A stretch of 64,000 nt of DNA from UBA7446 sp024639165 (lineage in GTDB: Bacteria; Bacteroidota; Bacteroidia; Flavobacteriales; Flavobacteriaceae), in the NCBI GenBank assembly GCA_024639165.1, contig JAHEIX010000003.1:253073-317072 (forward strand), in the 5' to 3' direction. The notes under the pieces are model-generated. The model ran no database searches. It was not told the DNA's origin and worked only from the letters and a program-made list of their open reading frames with translations. A program made the position numbers and the translations under genes. Positions 60,146-64,000 of this stretch are shown here, one piece after another (within the stretch, counting starts at the first letter, position 1; each line of letters starts with the position of its first letter).

Positions 60146-63100
60146 TTACGCATCTTTAAAACGGGCTGTATATTCCGATGGAGTCATCTTATATAAGGCT
60201 TTAAAAGATTGTGTGAAATATCCAGCAGTATTGAACCCCGTTTGATACATGCTTTCTTTGGCACTAAATCCTTTTTCTAGATATTGTGCAGCAATTTTAA
60301 GTCTGTAGTTACGTACAAACTCTGTTGGCTTCAGTCCTGTTATCGCCTTGATCTTGTTGTAAAAAGTAGTTCTACTCATCCCAATGTTTTTGGCAAGTAG
60401 ATTTGTTGTAAAGGACGCATTATCGAGATTACGTTCTATTTCTTCGATTACATCCTGTATAAATTGTTCCTCCACTCCATTAATGTCAACTAAACTTGGT
60501 TCAAATGGAGATTTTTTAAACTCATCGTGAATCCTTATTCTGTTTTCAAGTAAAGAGTTAATCTGCATTTTTAATACGTCCATATTGAAGGGCTTAATCA
60601 AATACACATCTGCGCCAGCTTGAAGTCCTTCCACTCGAGATTCATTTGTTGTTTTTGCCGAGAGCAGGATGAAGGGAATATGATTAATTAGAATGTCTTT
60701 TTTTACTTGCCTACACACTTCCAGCCCATCTATTCCTGGCATCATGATATCACTGATGATAACATCTGGGGATTTTTCACTTGCAAGTTCTAGCCCTTTA
60801 CTTCCGTTCACACAACTAATAATAGCATAATCTTCGCTCAATTCTGAAGCGATGTAGTGGTTTATTTCAATATTATCTTCGATAATTAAAAGCACGGGCT
60901 TGTTATCATTTTCATAGAAAATAACTTCTTTTCTTTCACTGGCTTGATGTATTGGCCTCTCCATCTTTGTTAAGATAAGCTCTTTGTCATCAATCATTTG
61001 TTCTGACGTTAAGTGTGCAGTCCCTAAAGGTAATGTAAGTGTAAATGTACTTCCTTCATTGAGTTTACTTTTGACTGCTAATGCTCCACCATGTATTTTT
61101 GCTAAACTATGCGAAAATGACAGCCCTATTCCAACCCCTTTATTTTTTTTGTTTTGGTTATCAGCTTGGTAAAAACGGTCAAAAATATTTTTAAGTTCAC
61201 CCGGCTTGATTCCTACACCATTGTCTGTTACACTTAAGGCGAAATATCCCTCTGGGTAGTTTTGGTTCGGATTTTTCAACATAACCTTGATACTTATGCT
61301 GCCATTCTTGGGTGTAAACTTAATCGCATTTGACAATAAATTATGGACAATTTTTTCTAATTTATTGACATCTATCCAACTAAAGACCTTCTTTTCTGGA
61401 ACATGATATTCGAGTGAAATATTTTTTTTATCAGCTAAAGAATTAAACTGTTCACTTATTTTTTTGACGACGCTTACAATATTTATATGTGTGCAAGTGA
61501 GTGGTGTTTTTCCCTGCTCAAGTTTTCGGAAGTCTAACAGTTGTTTTGTTAATTTTAAAAGATAGTCTGCGTTACTTTGAATAGTGTTGTATGATTTTAG
61601 ACGATCTTCTTTTTTAAGTGAATCAATTTTACTAATGAGTTTTTCTACAGGTCCAAGTATAAGCGTAAGTGGCGAGCGTAATTCATGCGATATATTGGTG
61701 AAAAATTTAAGCTTTGCGACATTTAATTCTTTTTCTTTTTCTTTTTCAAGCCGATCAAATTCCAGTTTACGTTTCCTTCTAATATTGATTATTGTATATT
61801 GTCCGAAGAGTATTATTACTATCACTAACAAAACGAAATAAAGTATTTTGGTGAGTGTAGTCCAATACCATGGTGGATAAATCGTAATCTTCAATGATGC
61901 AGGTGCTGCTGACCAAGTACCATTGTCATTACTTCCAAAAACATAAAATGTATAATCACCTGCGGGAATATTGGTATAATTAGCAATTCTTAAGGCTGAC
62001 GAAGTTTCAATCCATTCTTTATCAAAACCATCAAGTTTGTACTTGTACTTATTCAATAAGGGGTTGTCATAGTGAAGCGCTGAAAAGCTTAGTGAAAAGT
62101 TATTGGCATTGGCATCCAAATAAAGATGCTCTGTTTGCGTAATACTGTTTTCTAAATATATGTCTCCGTCAATGACTTCAAGTGGCTTTACAGGTGTGTA
62201 CATCACATTTAAGGCTGTCAACACAGTCTTAGGGGCAATATCTGTTAACGTGTTGTTGTTTGGCGTGAATACATTTATTCCATTAATTCCTCCGAAAACC
62301 AATTCGTTATTTCCTCTTTTAAGTGCTGAAATTTCACTCATTTCTGGGTTTTGTAACTCACTAGCGAGGAAAGTTTGATAGGTTTCGTTTTTTGGGTTAA
62401 AGGCGATTAGACTATTGTTGGTACCTACCCATAATATACCGTTGCTGTCTTCGGCTATAGAATTGATGACATCATCTGGAAAAAGACCATTTTGACGATT
62501 AAAGCGCTTAAATCCAGTTACCGATCCATCTAACGCACGAATCATTTTATTTAATCCACCCCCGATAGTGCCCACCCAAAGGGTATTGTCGGCACTTTCA
62601 AAAATTTGCAAGATGTAGTTACTGCCAATACTTGTTGCGTCTTTGGGGTTATGTTGATAAGAAACAAATGTGCTTTTGGATATATCGGTACTATTCTCGT
62701 CCAGTTTATTTAAACCATTGTTTGTAGATAGCCATAAGACACCATAACTGTCCCTGTAGATATTGCGAATAATCTTTCCAGACAATTGCTTGTTTTCGTT
62801 AGGAGAGTCTATAAATGTGAATTTAATATTGGTTCCCTTAGCTGACCATTTTGCCAAACCCAGACCATGACCGTAGTAACCAATCCAGAGTTGTTCTTTT
62901 CCCTCACCCATAACAGAATGAATAGCCCTGTAAAAAACATTATTACCATCTTTTTGGGGATTGTTGTATTTTTTAAAACGAAATGATTTTGGATCGGTAT
63001 TTCGGTTTAACAGTAGCCTGTTTAGCCCTCCATTTTCTGTTGAAAACCAGAGTATCGAGTTGTTGATGTCGATAATGTTTTCGGAAATTGAAAAAACTTT

Positions 63101-64000
63101 CTTTGAACTGAGTCCTCGACTGTCTTTGGCGGATGTAAATGAATGAAAATTTGTGTAGTTTTTATTCTTTCGACTTAAGTAGCTGAGTCCACCTCCCTCT
63201 GTTCCAATCCAGAGGTTTCCAAACTGATCCTCGTGTAAACTCCTGATTTTATTTCCTCCTAAACTGTTCGGTTTGCTGTCCTTGTTAAAGTGACCAAAGC
63301 TAAAGGTATTGTTCGTTTTCTTGTATATACCCCCACCGTTAGTTCCCACCCACAGGTTACCGGTTTTATCTAAACAGATAGATTTAACAGTATTGTTTTT
63401 AAGGGTTAGGAAATCTAATGCCTCAAAGTCTATCGTGTCTACACGAAGCTTACCTCGAGCATAGGTAATTGAAGATAACCTGTCTTCGAGCACACACCAA
63501 AGTACGCCTTTTGAATCAACAGCAGCAGCTTCATCTGTAACGGTGACAGCTATAGTTGTCTTCGACTCATCTTGTTGATGGCTTATACGATCGTCATATA
63601 AAATCCATTTGGATTTGTTTGTACCTTCAATTTCCTTTACAAAGTAGGCGTCTCTATGTGGTACAAAGGATACGTTTTGTAAGCCTGTTTCTGTTTTGGT
63701 GTATTGAAGGGCAAATGTTTCTTTACTTGTTTCGTAAAAAACAGCTTTATCCTTGGTGTATATCCTTTTAACAGTATTTTCCTTTTGTGCCGTGTCGACC
63801 TTGCTTAAAAAAGCAAACTCCATTTCATCAATATTTTCTTTAAGTAGTGCATAGCAAATCTTGGATCGGAACTGAACCCACAATACACCATCTTGGCTGA
63901 TGGTGATTCTATTTGCATAACTGCCCATTTCTGGAATGACTGAACCAAAACTTTTGAAGCGTTCCGTTTTTGAGTGATACATAGTTAGTCCACCATCGAG
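60146..64000 (-). CDS. hybrid two-component system sensor/regulator (HTCS), 5' end outside window
   Basis: A one-protein sensor and regulator of the kind that controls polysaccharide loci. Counting from an internal Met at 63982 (the frame stays open to the right edge, reading LDGGLT before it): two-component propeller repeats (GNLWVGTNGGG, GNLWIGTEGGG and more) to about residue 590, a Y_Y_Y domain, a membrane helix near 708-730, the histidine kinase with His 766 in SHELRSPLTLILG, ATPase motifs NLLSNAIKFT and GVGIGLSFSHSLAKIHGG, a receiver with Asp 1078 in IISDIMMPG, and an AraC-type helix-turn-helix at the C-terminus. It likely senses a product of the convergent operon and activates it. The signal peptide and first propeller are cut off by the window edge. 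Confidence 0.95.
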   Translation of the reverse strand, partial: LDGGLTMYHSKTERFKSFGSVIPEMGSYANRITISQDGVLWVQFRSKICYALLKENIDEMEFAFLSKVDTAQKENTVKRIYTKDKAVFYETSKETFALQYTKTETGLQNVSFVPHRDAYFVKEIEGTNKSKWILYDDRISHQQDESKTTIAVTVTDEAAAVDSKGVLWCVLEDRLSSITYARGKLRVDTIDFEALDFLTLKNNTVKSICLDKTGNLWVGTNGGGIYKKTNNTFSFGHFNKDSKPNSLGGNKIRSLHEDQFGNLWIGTEGGGLSYLSRKNKNYTNFHSFTSAKDSRGLSSKKVFSISENIIDINNSILWFSTENGGLNRLLLNRNTDPKSFRFKKYNNPQKDGNNVFYRAIHSVMGEGKEQLWIGYYGHGLGLAKWSAKGTNIKFTFIDSPNENKQLSGKIIRNIYRDSYGVLWLSTNNGLNKLDENSTDISKSTFVSYQHNPKDATSIGSNYILQIFESADNTLWVGTIGGGLNKMIRALDGSVTGFKRFNRQNGLFPDDVINSIAEDSNGILWVGTNNSLIAFNPKNETYQTFLASELQNPEMSEISALKRGNNELVFGGINGINVFTPNNNTLTDIAPKTVLTALNVMYTPVKPLEVIDGDIYLENSITQTEHLYLDANANNFSLSFSALHYDNPLLNKYKYKLDGFDKEWIETSSALRIANYTNIPAGDYTFYVFGSNDNGTWSAAPASLKITIYPPWYWTTLTKILYFVLLVIVIILFGQYTIINIRRKRKLEFDRLEKEKEKELNVAKLKFFTNISHELRSPLTLILGPVEKLISKIDSLKKEDRLKSYNTIQSNADYLLKLTKQLLDFRKLEQGKTPLTCTHINIVSVVKKISEQFNSLADKKNISLEYHVPEKKVFSWIDVNKLEKIVHNLLSNAIKFTPKNGSISIKVMLKNPNQNYPEGYFALSVTDNGVGIKPGELKNIFDRFYQADNQNKKNKGVGIGLSFSHSLAKIHGGALAVKSKLNEGSTFTLTLPLGTAHLTSEQMIDDKELILTKMERPIHQASERKEVIFYENDNKPVLLIIEDNIEINHYIASELSEDYAIISCVNGSKGLELASEKSPDVIISDIMMPGIDGLEVCRQVKKDILINHIPFILLSAKTTNESRVEGLQAGADVYLIKPFNMDVLKMQINSLLENRIRIHDEFKKSPFEPSLVDINGVEEQFIQDVIEEIERNLDNASFTTNLLAKNIGMSRTTFYNKIKAITGLKPTEFVRNYRLKIAAQYLEKGFSAKESMYQTGFNTAGYFTQSFKALYKMTPSEYTARFKDA

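Noticed and set aside
1..64000. CRISPR arrays, rRNA genes, riboswitches, a replication origin.
   Set aside because: I looked for regularly spaced repeats, rRNA blocks, structured leaders and clusters of DnaA-type boxes and saw none that I could support.

Overview
The window comes from the chromosome of a Bacteroidota bacterium, most likely a marine Flavobacteriaceae. The evidence is a lack of Shine-Dalgarno sites, promoter boxes of the TAnnTTTG type, a bacillithiol gene (bshA), a fused alpha/beta E1 dehydrogenase, a MutS2 without an Smr domain, many small lipoproteins, and a sulfatase/glycosidase locus with a hybrid two-component regulator. The genus cannot be named from this sequence.

From 1 to about 24.7 kb the window is compact housekeeping DNA: alanine dehydrogenase, a 2-oxoglutarate oxygenase, SUI1/YciH, Ung, MutS2, an amino-acid symporter with AroC, a TlpA-type thioredoxin, an LpxL-type acyltransferase, GlmM, AcpH, UvrA, a LOG-family protein, an M1-peptidase-like protein, the fused 2-oxoacid dehydrogenase E1, HolA, an HsdR-N-like nuclease domain and a family 2 glycosyltransferase. 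Two decayed genes sit here: a ParE-like toxin with an early amber codon, and a spondin-domain lipoprotein broken at a run of nine A.

From 24.8 to 26.8 kb lies a small scrap-yard. A tail-fibre-like secreted protein has lost its C-terminus to a fragment of an RHS-repeat gene, and that fragment carries a 26-bp insertion. It stops exactly at a REP hairpin. A REP-associated tyrosine transposase gene (RAYT) follows, bracketed by a perfect 27-bp inverted pair of that REP, with further related repeats behind it.

From 26.8 to 52.4 kb the core resumes: small membrane proteins, an NTF2-like lipoprotein, a Kazal protein, a sterol-desaturase-family protein, an acyl-CoA carboxylase beta subunit, BshA and a family 3 glycosidase. 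Then comes an envelope and redox cluster (two HdrB/HdrC-like Fe-S proteins, a HAD protein, an MCE/MlaD protein, an amidase with a SPOR domain, LptD), RidA, an operon of PfkA, GapA and a sugar kinase, TamB divergent from TsaD-RsmE, an AI-2E-family permease and a YbjQ protein.

At 52.4-52.7 kb are tRNA-Ser(GCT) and tRNA-Arg(TCT) with a promoter and terminator. Directly behind them is the frameshifted tail of a serine recombinase, pointing to past integration next to the tRNA. The rest of the window (53.1-64.0 kb) is a carbohydrate locus: GH29 alpha-L-fucosidase, two S1-type sulfatases, a GH2 glycosidase, and a convergent hybrid sensor/AraC regulator that runs off the right edge. Together they look like a system for a fucose-containing sulfated polysaccharide; no SusC/SusD pair lies inside the window.
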